A DNA stretch of 9,566 nt from Thermodesulfobacteriota bacterium. Lineage in GTDB: Bacteria > Desulfobacterota > DSM-4660 > Desulfatiglandales > Desulfatiglandaceae. Shown here one piece after another: positions 1 through 6,007 of the stretch. The translations under genes were made by a program, and so were the position numbers. Within the stretch, counting starts at the first letter, position 1. Each line of letters begins with the position of its first letter. The notes beneath the pieces were generated by a model. It saw nothing but the letters and a program-made list of their open reading frames with translations, had not been told where the DNA came from and ran no database searches. The stretch is taken from NCBI GenBank assembly GCA_028278625.1, contig JANQDY010000054.1, forward strand, positions 1 through 9,566, given 5' to 3'.

Positions 1-78
1 TTTCCGGTCTTGGTTGATGCTATGCGAGCCTATTTCAAAGAACAGAAGCCAGACCTGGCTTGGATATCACACGGGTAA
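1..78 (+). CDS. 3' end of an unrecognised gene (partial, cut by window edge)
   Basis: Frame 1 is open from the left edge and ends at TAA 76-78. The readable C-terminus is 25 residues, FPVLVDAMRAYFKEQKP followed by DLAWISHG. It looks like an ordinary soluble C-terminal helix plus tail, but is too short for me to name a family. If the downstream kinase starts at TTG 60 the two genes overlap by 19 nt; if it starts at ATG 156 they are separated by 77 nt. A 6-bp inverted repeat (70-75 / 84-89) surrounds the stop codon. Confidence 0.5.
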   Translation, partial: FPVLVDAMRAYFKEQKPDLAWISHG

Positions 79-2081
79 TTTACCCCGTGATCGCTTACAT
101 TCATTTATCTATAGCCGTTAACATAGGTCGACGTTTTAAAACAAGTCTCGGATCTATGCATATTAGGAAGAATTACATTGATTCAATAAATTATTTATTG
201 AATACAATCAAAATTGACATTCATGATACCGATATTTCACCAATAGATCTAAATAATTTTAATAGCATTTCAAAAGATTACCTGTCACCTGTTGAGCTTT
301 TATTCGAAGATGAATGGGATATCATAACGCCTACTTTTTCAAACACCGCTGTATTAATCGATCGTTGCATTCTTCATTCAACATCAAAAGGACGCTTGGA
401 AGCTGAACATGTGCCGCTCACTGACATGGTTCGTTCTAGAGTAAAATCAGCCATTCCTGACGGTGATTTAAAATATATCGTTGTTGATTCAAGGAAACTG
501 GAAGGAGGAACCCGCCTTGCCAGAAAAGAATATATGAGATCACTAAAGAAATGGGCTGGCCAGAATCCTTTGGAAATGTATATCATGTACGGAACCGGTA
601 CATATATGAAAGCTGCTTTGAATTTAGCGAAGCCATTTCTTCCATTCAAAATAAAAATCGCAAAAGATATTGACCATGCATTTGAATTAATCAGAGACAG
701 TAGATCAAAAGATGGTTTAAGGAATAACGCTTTCATAGATACAAGTGAGTCCATTCGTGTTGAACATAGAGATTTTGAAAAACTGACTGCTTTTATCGGT
801 AATCTCAACTGGGAAGAAGAGGGCATAACCTACGATGTCCAATTCGAGGAGGGTCATCCACTTTATTTTATATATCAATCTCTGAAGTTAATAAAAGATG
901 AAATCGACGAACTCTTTAAAGAACGTATGGATTTCGAAGCGCAACTTGTTCACTCTCGTAAAATGGAAGCCATTGGCACATTGGCCGGCGGCATCGCCCA
1001 CGAATTCAACAATGTATTGGCGATAATCCTTGGAAATGCTGAATTGGCCATTGAAGATGTGCCCCGTTTGAGCCTTGCAAAAGAGTCATTGAAGGCAATC
1101 CGCACCGCTTCCTTAAGGGGAGAAGAAGTGGTCCGACAGATTCTCAGTTTCGCCCGAAAAACCATGACCCCACTGAAGCCTTTAGAGATCAATAGGATTG
1201 TTAAAGAGTCGCTCAAATTAATGCGTGCCTCCATCCCCGCCATGATTGATATTCGACAGAACATCCCGTCCGAACCCCTGGTGACCCTGGGCGATCCCAC
1301 TGAAATCCATCAGATTTTGATCAATATTTGCACCAACTCCGCTCATGCCATGAAAGAAAAAGGCGGTGTGCTTGAGGTGAGCCTCCAACCGGTAATCCTG
1401 AATGAACAGTCCGCGTTCATCTATGAGGATTTGACGCCTGGGAGCTTTGTCAAATTGTCAATTAGAGATACGGGCGAGGGCATTGCACCCGATATTCTGG
1501 AAATGGTTTTAGAACCCTATTTCACCACAAAAGCGTTCGGTGCGGGTAGCGGCATGGGATTGGCGGTTGTTTACGGGCTCGTCAAGAAATGTGGCGGGGC
1601 AATCCATATAAAAAGCGCCGTTGGCACAGGAACCACGGTGGAAATCCTGTTTCCTAAAATTGAGAATGAAGTACCGCCCGCTGAAGAAAATGAAGGTGAA
1701 TGGCCCAATGGAAATGAAAGAATTCTTCTGGTGGATGATGATCCATTGATCGTCAAAATGGTACGCCAAATGCTGGAAGGTCTGGGTTATACTGTTTTTG
1801 GAATGACCGACAGTTTGGCCGCACTCAAACGATTCCAATCGTCCCCCGCTGACTTCGATTTGGTATTCACCGATATGGCAATGCCTTTCATGTCAGGAGA
1901 TCAACTGGCAGCCGAGTTGATAAAAGTGCGGAAGGATATTCCTATTTTGCTCTGTACGGGTCACAGTGATACCATTAATGAGAAGACAGCAAAAGAAATC
2001 GGAATCAAAGGATTTGCATTGAAGCCTCTCCATAGGGGAAAGCTGGCAAAAGCAGTGAGGGCAGCCCTGGATGGGCCATGA
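60..2081 (+). CDS. Hybrid sensor histidine kinase with C-terminal receiver domain
   Basis: A two-component hybrid kinase of up to 673 residues; numbering is from TTG 60. Residues ~20-285 form a non-PAS-looking N-terminal region I cannot name. A helical linker (~285-310) leads to a HisKA dimerisation domain with the H-box GGIAHEFNN, phospho-acceptor His314. The HATPase_c domain has an N-box around 412-431 (ending CTNSAHAM), the G1 motif DTGEGI (470-475), FTTK (488-491) and a glycine-rich GSGMGL. The receiver domain (~553-672) has acidic residues Asp559-561, phospho-acceptor Asp605 in FTDMAMP, and Lys655. No clear transmembrane segment is seen apart from a short hydrophobic run at residues 6-20, so it is probably cytoplasmic. 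There is no output domain, so it presumably passes phosphate to another protein. The start is uncertain: TTG 60 gives the longest frame, GTG 87 and ATG 156 are alternatives, and none has a good Shine-Dalgarno sequence. Coding DNA before ~950 is much more AT-rich than after it. Confidence 0.9.
   Translation: MDITRVIYPVIAYIHLSIAVNIGRRFKTSLGSMHIRKNYIDSINYLLNTIKIDIHDTDISPIDLNNFNSISKDYLSPVELLFEDEWDIITPTFSNTAVLIDRCILHSTSKGRLEAEHVPLTDMVRSRVKSAIPDGDLKYIVVDSRKLEGGTRLARKEYMRSLKKWAGQNPLEMYIMYGTGTYMKAALNLAKPFLPFKIKIAKDIDHAFELIRDSRSKDGLRNNAFIDTSESIRVEHRDFEKLTAFIGNLNWEEEGITYDVQFEEGHPLYFIYQSLKLIKDEIDELFKERMDFEAQLVHSRKMEAIGTLAGGIAHEFNNVLAIILGNAELAIEDVPRLSLAKESLKAIRTASLRGEEVVRQILSFARKTMTPLKPLEINRIVKESLKLMRASIPAMIDIRQNIPSEPLVTLGDPTEIHQILINICTNSAHAMKEKGGVLEVSLQPVILNEQSAFIYEDLTPGSFVKLSIRDTGEGIAPDILEMVLEPYFTTKAFGAGSGMGLAVVYGLVKKCGGAIHIKSAVGTGTTVEILFPKIENEVPPAEENEGEWPNGNERILLVDDDPLIVKMVRQMLEGLGYTVFGMTDSLAALKRFQSSPADFDLVFTDMAMPFMSGDQLAAELIKVRKDIPILLCTGHSDTINEKTAKEIGIKGFALKPLHRGKLAKAVRAALDGP
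70..89. repeat. Inverted repeat around the upstream gene's stop codon
   Basis: CACGGG (70-75) and CCCGTG (84-89) form a perfect 6-bp stem with an 8-nt loop containing the TAA stop of the preceding gene. No T-run follows, so it is at best a weak terminator or mRNA 3'-end hairpin. Its position argues mildly that the kinase starts downstream of it. Confidence 0.3.
181..203. repeat. Perfect AT-rich palindrome, 10-bp arms
   Basis: ATTCAATAAA (181-190) and TTTATTGAAT (194-203) are exact reverse complements separated by TTA. It lies inside the N-terminal coding part of the kinase if that starts at or before ATG 156, coding for roughly IDSINYLLN. It could be an operator, an mRNA hairpin, or chance in AT-rich sequence. 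Confidence 0.4.
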
Positions 2082-2196
2082 AAACGATTCAAAATGGTAA
2101 CAGGTTGGCGGATGGTGATCCGGCCATCTCGGTTTTGTCAATTCTTCCCTAAGAGAGGATGCCACCCGGTATGCGATATTGGCTTTTTTGGGGACG

Positions 2197-3336
2197 CTAT
2201 CCTCCTGCAGGCACTCGGATTTTCTGGACGGCCGCGAGGCTCACAAGACTCATGCCTGCTCCGGCCAGGAAAGGGATTTTATAGTCCACCATCCAGAGGA
2301 TCCCTCCCAGTGCCGGCAAAAACACGGCCGCGATATGGTTGATGGTAAACCCCACCGCCATGCTGGGCGCGATATCCTTCGGGTCACCCACTTTCTGAAA
2401 ATAAGTCCTGATGGCAATGGCAAAATTGAAGAAAACGTGGTCCAGTATGTACAAAACGGACACCACGATTTTTGAATCCACAACCGCGTAGGCCAGAAAA
2501 ATGAAAAAGAGGCTGAAATACTCCAGCGATAGAACCTTCCGTTCACCAAACCGCACAATGCTTTTTCCCACCATGGGGCTCAAAAAGTAATTGATGATAT
2601 TGTTGATGACGAAAAGTGCCGTCACCTCCTGTACCGAAAAGTTGAACTTTCTCACCAGGAGCAGCACTGCAAATGCCATGAAGATCTGTCGCCTGGCACC
2701 GGCCATAAACGTCAGGAAATAATAGAGCCAGTATTTTTTTTTGAAAATCATCCGTTTGTGCTGGGGAACGATATTCTTATCCACGGGATTCCGTGTCAAG
2801 GCCCAGAGTCCCGCGGCCACGATCAATCCCCCGACGGATAGATAGGTCCCCTTGAAACTCAACAGACGGGATATGAGAAGGATGAAAATGCCGATACCAA
2901 TACTCGAAGCTGCGGCAATGCTTCGCAGGCGGCCGAAGATCAAGGGGCTTTGATGTTTGTCAAAATACTGAAGGGTCAATGACTGGTTGGTGGTTTCATA
3001 GTAGTGAAATCCAAAGCTCATCAGCACCGTTGTCAGCATCAACCCGGCATAAGAGGGAAAGAAACCGGTGATTGCAAGTCCCGTCCCCAGAAGAAGGATG
3101 GAAATGGCTGAAAGGCGGTGTTCCTTGATCACCAACATCACAAACACGGCCAGCAGTGTCAGAAACCCCGGGATTTCCCGGACCGACTGGATCATGCCCA
3201 CCTGCTCCCCGGTGAGATGAACCTGTTCCACAGCAAAATTGTTAAACAGCATCATCCAGGCCTGAAGGCCGATGGTGGAACTGATGGTCAGCACCATCAG
3301 AAAGCGGAACATAGGATTATGTCTTAATTGCACCAT
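2197..3336 (-). CDS. MFS transporter, substrate unknown
   Basis: A 379-residue polytopic inner-membrane protein of major facilitator size, with about 10-12 hydrophobic segments in two halves. A basic, hydrophilic central loop (~182-202, RNPVDKN... to MIFKKK) separates the halves as expected for MFS. Residues 135-139 (GRLRS, followed by a small-residue helix AAASSIGIG) resemble the cytoplasmic loop and helix 5 start seen in MFS_1-like proteins, and GERKVL (264-269) sits where the second-half loop motif is expected. Nothing indicates the substrate. ATG 3336 is chosen because the frame upstream of it overlaps the 3' end of the hydrolase gene and does not look like membrane protein; ATG 3312 (MFRFLMVL) is an alternative, and neither has a strong Shine-Dalgarno sequence. 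It lies 55 nt after the hydrolase stop with no terminator between them, so it is probably the third gene of that operon. Confidence 0.85.
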   Translation of the reverse strand: MVQLRHNPMFRFLMVLTISSTIGLQAWMMLFNNFAVEQVHLTGEQVGMIQSVREIPGFLTLLAVFVMLVIKEHRLSAISILLLGTGLAITGFFPSYAGLMLTTVLMSFGFHYYETTNQSLTLQYFDKHQSPLIFGRLRSIAAASSIGIGIFILLISRLLSFKGTYLSVGGLIVAAGLWALTRNPVDKNIVPQHKRMIFKKKYWLYYFLTFMAGARRQIFMAFAVLLLVRKFNFSVQEVTALFVINNIINYFLSPMVGKSIVRFGERKVLSLEYFSLFFIFLAYAVVDSKIVVSVLYILDHVFFNFAIAIRTYFQKVGDPKDIAPSMAVGFTINHIAAVFLPALGGILWMVDYKIPFLAGAGMSLVSLAAVQKIRVPAGG

Positions 3337-3391
3337 ATGTTTTAAAAACCAATAAAAACGGCATTCGCGACTATTTAGGAAGAGATGTTGA

Positions 3392-4180
3392 TCAGAGGCA
3401 ACTCCGCCCCCCTTTGTAGCGGGGCGCATAATAGGTGTTTGAAAGGGAATCGGTACGAATGGTCTTGCCCCTTCCCGGCGCATGAATGAATTTTCCGTCT
3501 CCCACGTAGATTCCCACATGGGAAACCCGATTTCCGCCGGCAGTATCAAAAAAGACCAGGTCTCCTTGTGACAGGGCATCTTTTGAAAGGGCCTTTCCCA
3601 TGTGATATTGCTCCATCGAGGTCCGTGGAAGGGTGATGCCGTTTAAATGGTATACCGCCATCACCAGCCCGCTGCAGTCAAATCCGCGCTCAGGCGTTGA
3701 TCCTCCCCAGCGGTAAGGGAGACCGATAAAACGGCGGGCCGTATCCACAATCTCATTTCTCAGCTCAACTTGTTCGGTCTCGCCGCTTTTTGGGTAGGCC
3801 GCACGGGCGTTGGGCGGCACAATATAATATTCGTCAATGGTGCCTGTGCGAACCAGATGGTTGGCGTGCCTTTTGGCCTCCACCAGAGAAGGGAAATCGC
3901 CGAAACGCACCTTTATCAGACCCTGCTTCGTACGAAAATAGTAGGCATTGATACCCCGGCTTGCGAGAGACCGGGTTAAGGCGACGGCGTTTTCCAGGTG
4001 CTGAAAAGCACCCATCTGGATCGAATAGCCGGTCCGGGCCGGCATAGTCTGATCCGGTATTCCAATGACCTTAACGGGCTTCTTGGCATCTTTGGCACAT
4101 CCCTGCCCCAAGACCGTAACAGCGGCCAGAAGCATGATCCAAAGCAAACTCAAGCCGCCCTTGACCGACCGAAAATGCAT
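3392..4180 (-). CDS. SPOR and NlpC/P60 domain peptidoglycan hydrolase, probable lipoprotein
   Basis: A 262-residue exported cell-wall hydrolase. Residues 1-28 are a signal peptide with a basic N-region (MHFRSVKGG), a hydrophobic core and Cys28 in VLGQGC. The lipobox is imperfect because Gln precedes Gly, so lipidation is likely but not certain. Residues ~50-121 match a SPOR domain (starts GYSIQMGAF, with INAYYFRTKQGLIKVRFGDF), a module that binds denuded glycan strands. Residues ~144-252 are an NlpC/P60 (C40) peptidase with Cys169 in FDCSGLV, His221 in SHVGIYVG and His233 in FIHAPGRG forming the expected catalytic set. The family cleaves peptide cross-links or stems of peptidoglycan; the exact bond cannot be told here. 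ATG 4180 is preferred over ATG 4327 because it starts at the signal peptide and lies 16 nt after the upstream lipoprotein's stop, which suggests translational coupling. Confidence 0.92.
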   Translation of the reverse strand: MHFRSVKGGLSLLWIMLLAAVTVLGQGCAKDAKKPVKVIGIPDQTMPARTGYSIQMGAFQHLENAVALTRSLASRGINAYYFRTKQGLIKVRFGDFPSLVEAKRHANHLVRTGTIDEYYIVPPNARAAYPKSGETEQVELRNEIVDTARRFIGLPYRWGGSTPERGFDCSGLVMAVYHLNGITLPRTSMEQYHMGKALSKDALSQGDLVFFDTAGGNRVSHVGIYVGDGKFIHAPGRGKTIRTDSLSNTYYAPRYKGGRSCL

Positions 4181-4196
4181 CGGCAATAACAACCTG

Positions 4197-4430
4197 CTAT
4201 TGAAAGGGCTCCGCTCCATCATAGCCCATGGGGGGACGGCCATAATCATTTTCCCAGGAAGGGGGCATATTGGGAACGGGGCGGTACTGCCATTTGGAGG
4301 GGTCAAATTCTTCCCGAAGATCCGCACAGGATATGGAGAGCAAGGTCACCCCCAGAATGGAAAAAGCAGCGATGGCCGACTTTATGAGTTGGACGGTATT
4401 TCCCACAACATGGTTCTTCATTCGGTTCAT
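4197..4430 (-). CDS. Small lipoprotein, function unknown
   Basis: A 77-residue predicted lipoprotein. The N-terminus has basic residues (MNRMKNHVV), a hydrophobic stretch (~19-33) and Cys35 in the sequence LLSISC, a plausible signal peptidase II site. The mature part is only about 43 residues, is rich in Pro, Tyr, Trp and acidic residues (FDPSKWQYRPVPNMPP and PPMGYDGAEPFQ), and looks unstructured. ATG 4430 is chosen because an AGGAGGG ribosome-binding site lies 10 nt upstream (plus-strand positions 4441-4447); a TTG at 4436 would sit only 4 nt away. It is the first gene of the leftward unit and precedes the SPOR-NlpC/P60 gene by 16 nt, so an envelope role together with that hydrolase is inferred. 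I do not recognise a named family. Confidence 0.75.
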   Translation of the reverse strand: MNRMKNHVVGNTVQLIKSAIAAFSILGVTLLSISCADLREEFDPSKWQYRPVPNMPPSWENDYGRPPMGYDGAEPFQ

Positions 4431-4474
4431 GAACAACTTGCCCTCCTGTTCGGTATTGACTTGAGACGGTCTAT

Positions 4475-4480
4475 TTTATA
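4475..4480 (-). promoter_or_regulatory. Candidate -10 element for the lipoprotein operon
   Basis: Read on the minus strand this is TATAAA, about 45 nt before the ATG at 4430, a sensible distance for a short leader. I could not find a convincing -35 hexamer 16-18 nt upstream, so this is tentative. Confidence 0.25.
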
Positions 4481-4550
4481 CGCTTTTTGGCCGTGAAACA
4501 GATATACCCGATTGTTCTTTATTCAAAAAACACTCGGTTTATAGCACATG

Positions 4551-4567
4551 TGGCGCCAAAAGCGCCA
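4551..4567. repeat. GC-rich hairpin/dyad upstream of the cyclase gene
   Basis: TGGCGC (4551-4556) and GCGCCA (4562-4567) are exact reverse complements with a CAAAA spacer. It lies 33 nt before the cyclase ATG, just ahead of its ribosome-binding site, in the 170-bp divergent region. It could be an operator or a leader hairpin; no T-run follows, so it is not an intrinsic terminator. Confidence 0.4.
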
Positions 4568-4600
4568 GTACCAAAGCGGTTTTCTTGACAGGAGGAACCC

Positions 4601-5377
4601 ATGGAGCAGTCAAAAATCATCGATTTGAGCCTCAGTATTGAACCGGATCTCCCAAGTGATCCTCCCATGATGGTGCCGCAAGTGGAATATGTGGACCACC
4701 AAGAGGGGGCCCATCAGATGGAGCAGTTTTTCCCGGGTCTTTCGCGGAAAGACCTCCCTGACGGCCTGGGCTGGGCCCTTGAGAGAATCACTCTCACCAC
4801 CCATTCAGGAACCCATCTGGATGCGCCTTACCATTACCATCCAACAATGGACCGGGGCAAAAAGGCCCTGACCATCGATCAAATCCCTCTCAAATGGTGT
4901 TTCAGCGACGGCGTTCTCCTGGATTTTCGCCACAAACCCGACGGCGAACGGATAACGGCAAGGGACGTGCAAGACGAACTCGACCGCATCGGCTATGACC
5001 TGAAACCACTGGATATCGTATTGATTCAAACGGGTGCCGATGACGCCTGGGGAACCGAGAAATATCTCACCCGGGGTGCCGGCATGGACCGGGAAAGCAC
5101 CCTTTTCCTGACCGAAAAAGGGGTTCGGGTGACGGGCATCGATGCATGGAGCTGGGACCGGCCCCTGCCCTTTCTGGCCGAAGAATTCAAAAAAACGGGA
5201 AATCCCGCGGTCATATGGGAGGCGCATTTTGCGGGCATTGAAACGGGCTACTGTCACATGGAAAAAATGGCCAATTTTAGCGCCATACCCGAGCCCTTCG
5301 GTTTCAAGGTCTGCTGTTTCCCCATTAAGATCAAAAACGCCAGCGCAGGATGGGTGCGGCCGGTGGCAATTGTTTAG
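4601..5377 (+). CDS. Cyclase family protein (kynurenine formamidase-like metal hydrolase)
   Basis: A 258-residue, probably cytoplasmic enzyme of the Cyclase family (PF04199), which includes kynurenine formamidases and polyketide-type cyclases. The signature is at residues 68-80, HSGTHLDAPYHYH: His68, His72 and Asp74 are the family's metal ligands and His78/80 lie close by. The N-terminus IIDLSLSIEPDLPSDPP matches the usual DLS/T...P start. GIDAWSWDRP (179-188) and MEKMANFSAIPEP (220-232) match the later family blocks (typically G.D..S.D and E.L.NL..LP). The substrate cannot be told: no tryptophan-degradation genes are adjacent. The start is firm, with AGGAGG at 4590-4595 and 5 nt spacing. It is transcribed divergently from the lipoprotein operon and stands alone, with a possible weak terminator after it. 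Confidence 0.9.
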   Translation: MEQSKIIDLSLSIEPDLPSDPPMMVPQVEYVDHQEGAHQMEQFFPGLSRKDLPDGLGWALERITLTTHSGTHLDAPYHYHPTMDRGKKALTIDQIPLKWCFSDGVLLDFRHKPDGERITARDVQDELDRIGYDLKPLDIVLIQTGADDAWGTEKYLTRGAGMDRESTLFLTEKGVRVTGIDAWSWDRPLPFLAEEFKKTGNPAVIWEAHFAGIETGYCHMEKMANFSAIPEPFGFKVCCFPIKIKNASAGWVRPVAIV

Positions 5378-5444
5378 TTCGGGATTGCGGATTGGGGAAT
5401 AGGAATTAACTTCTGATTTAGCGCGGGACCCCCAAAAAAAGCGT

Positions 5445-5460
5445 AACCTTTCGGGTTTTT
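5445..5460 (+). terminator. Weak candidate terminator after the cyclase gene
   Basis: AACC (5445-5448), loop TTTCG and GGTT (5454-5457) run into a T-tract to 5460. The stem is only 4 bp, so this is a weak call; it lies 68 nt past the cyclase stop. Confidence 0.25.
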
Positions 5461-5471
5461 CGGTCTCTAGA

Positions 5472-5477
5472 GATAAT
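5472..5477 (+). promoter_or_regulatory. Candidate -10 element for the fmdB-like/selenoprotein unit
   Basis: GATAAT differs from TATAAT at one position and lies 28 nt before the zinc-ribbon gene's start codon. No good -35 is visible. It partly overlaps a 10-bp perfect palindrome, TCTCTAGAGA (5464-5473), which could be an operator. Confidence 0.3.
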
Positions 5478-5505
5478 AACATTCACATTATGAGGGAGGA
5501 AAAGC

Positions 5506-5724
5506 ATGCCCATATACGAGTTTAAATGCAAGAAGTGCGGAAACCTCTACGAAACACTCTGTTTCCGTTCAAACGGTGAAGACAAAGGCCCCTGCCCTTC
5601 CTGTGGAGCGGAGGAAGGTGAAAAGCAACTCTCCGTCTTTAGCCAAGGCGGGTCCGGCTCCGGCCTGGATCTCGGTGGGCCTTCAGCCGCCCCCTCCTGC
5701 GGCGCACGCGGCGGTTTTTCTTGA
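5506..5724 (+). CDS. FmdB family zinc-ribbon protein
   Basis: A 72-residue protein that opens MPIYEFKCKKCG, the hallmark of the FmdB / CxxC_CxxC_SSSS small zinc-ribbon family. Cys8/Cys11 and Cys30/Cys33 (CPSCG) form a four-cysteine zinc site. The tail after ~42 is Gly/Ser-rich and disordered-looking, ending CGARGGFS, as in many family members. The biochemical role of the family is poorly defined; the name comes from a regulatory protein of the amidase/formamidase operon in Methylophilus. A GGGAGGA ribosome-binding site (5494-5500) with 5 nt spacing fixes the start. The next gene, a predicted selenoprotein, begins 92 nt downstream and is probably co-transcribed, because the first strong terminator lies after it at 6008-6075. 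Confidence 0.88.
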   Translation: MPIYEFKCKKCGNLYETLCFRSNGEDKGPCPSCGAEEGEKQLSVFSQGGSGSGLDLGGPSAAPSCGARGGFS

Positions 5725-5737
5725 GCGGGATGATCCG

Positions 5738-5752
5738 GCAGCCGGGGGCTGC
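5738..5752 (+). repeat. Short GC hairpin between the zinc-ribbon and selenoprotein genes
   Basis: GCAGCC (5738-5743) and GGCTGC (5747-5752) pair perfectly around a GGG loop. No U-tract follows, so it is unlikely to stop transcription; it may stabilise the upstream message or modulate read-out of the small downstream gene. Confidence 0.35.
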
Positions 5753-5816
5753 TACTAAAACAACAAGGAATAAACATGTTATGGAAGCCTCAACCCCTAA
5801 AAAGGAAGGTAACAAC

Positions 5817-5969
5817 ATGAGCATCTGGATAATACTTGCGGTCATTGCCGTGTGGGTGCTGCTTCAGGCCTATGTTCTGCCCAAAATGGGCATTTCCACC
5901 TGAATGCGCAACAGTTGCCAGGTCGGCGACACCAAGCCCAAGACCATCGAGATGATCGACAAGAAATAG
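5817..5969 (+). CDS. Predicted small membrane-anchored selenoprotein (UGA read as Sec)
   Basis: ATG 5817 has a good ribosome-binding site (AAGGAAGG, 5802-5809, 7 nt spacing). The frame runs 28 codons to TGA at 5901-5903 and then stays open for 21 more codons to TAG 5967-5969. If the UGA is selenocysteine the product is 50 residues: a single hydrophobic helix (~2-22, IWIILAVIAVWVLLQAYVL), a turn PKMGIST, Sec29, then MRNSCQVGDT and a charged tail ending IDKK. Sec29 and Cys34 form a U-x4-C pair that could be redox active or bind a metal or thiol partner; this is inference. A hairpin closely resembling the E. coli fdhF SECIS begins 10 nt after the UGA. The protein would probably be anchored with its Sec tail at one membrane face. 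It follows the FmdB-like gene and precedes a strong terminator. Alternatives are a true 28-residue peptide, or a decayed gene. I recognise no named family. Confidence 0.78.
5901..5930 (+). promoter_or_regulatory. SECIS-like element (UGA plus downstream hairpin)
   Basis: After UGA 5901-5903 and a 10-nt spacer, GUUGCC (5914-5919) pairs with GGCGAC (5925-5930), including one U-G wobble, leaving the apical loop AGGUC (5920-5924). Bacterial SECIS elements are small stem-loops directly after the Sec codon, bound by SelB through loop residues G and U. The E. coli fdhF element also contains GUUGC on the 5' arm and AGGUC in the loop, at nearly the same distance from its UGA. U5916, in the wobble pair, occupies about the place of the bulged U important in fdhF. 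Confidence 0.75.
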
Positions 5970-5982
5970 TCTGTCGATCATC
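5951..5982 (+). repeat. Perfect 11-bp hairpin enclosing the selenoprotein stop codon
   Basis: GATGATCGACA (5951-5961) and TGTCGATCATC (5972-5982) are exact reverse complements; the 10-nt loop contains the TAG stop (5967-5969). The left arm is coding (..EMIDK). No U-tract follows, so it is not a canonical intrinsic terminator by itself, but it could stabilise the 3' end or slow ribosomes at the end of the gene. Confidence 0.65.
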
Positions 5983-6007
5983 AATTAAAATTAATTCACA
6001 TTCATAG

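Noticed and set aside
2082..2196. GATGG...CCATC and CGGAT...ATCCG short repeats between the convergent kinase and MFS genes.
   Set aside because: The stems are 5 bp, overlap one another and lack adjacent T-runs, so I do not call a terminator.
3337..3579. The MFS reading frame is open for 81 more codons upstream of ATG 3336.
   Set aside because: This stretch overlaps the 3' part of the SPOR-NlpC/P60 gene on the same strand, and its residues look like an out-of-frame shadow rather than a membrane protein start.
4181..4327. An N-terminal extension of the NlpC/P60 protein from ATG 4327.
   Set aside because: It would overlap most of the small lipoprotein gene and bury the signal peptide; MHFRSVKGG at 4180 starts a proper export signal.
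5722..5752. The zinc-ribbon gene's own TGA (5722-5724) is followed at 13 nt by a GCAGCC/GGCTGC hairpin, resembling a second selenocysteine signal.
   Set aside because: Reading through adds only two codons before another TGA (5731-5733), the loop is GGG without the expected GU, and CGARGGFS is a typical FmdB-family C-terminus.
5721..5816. An earlier start for the small selenoprotein, at 5721 or at ATG 5781.
   Set aside because: The ATG at 5817 has the best ribosome-binding site and starts right at the membrane helix; the upstream residues are polar and overlap the end of the zinc-ribbon gene.
5904..5969. A separate 21-codon ORF beginning at ATG 5904 straight after the TGA.
   Set aside because: It has no ribosome-binding site of its own other than sequence inside the preceding codons, and the SECIS-like stem makes read-through a better explanation.
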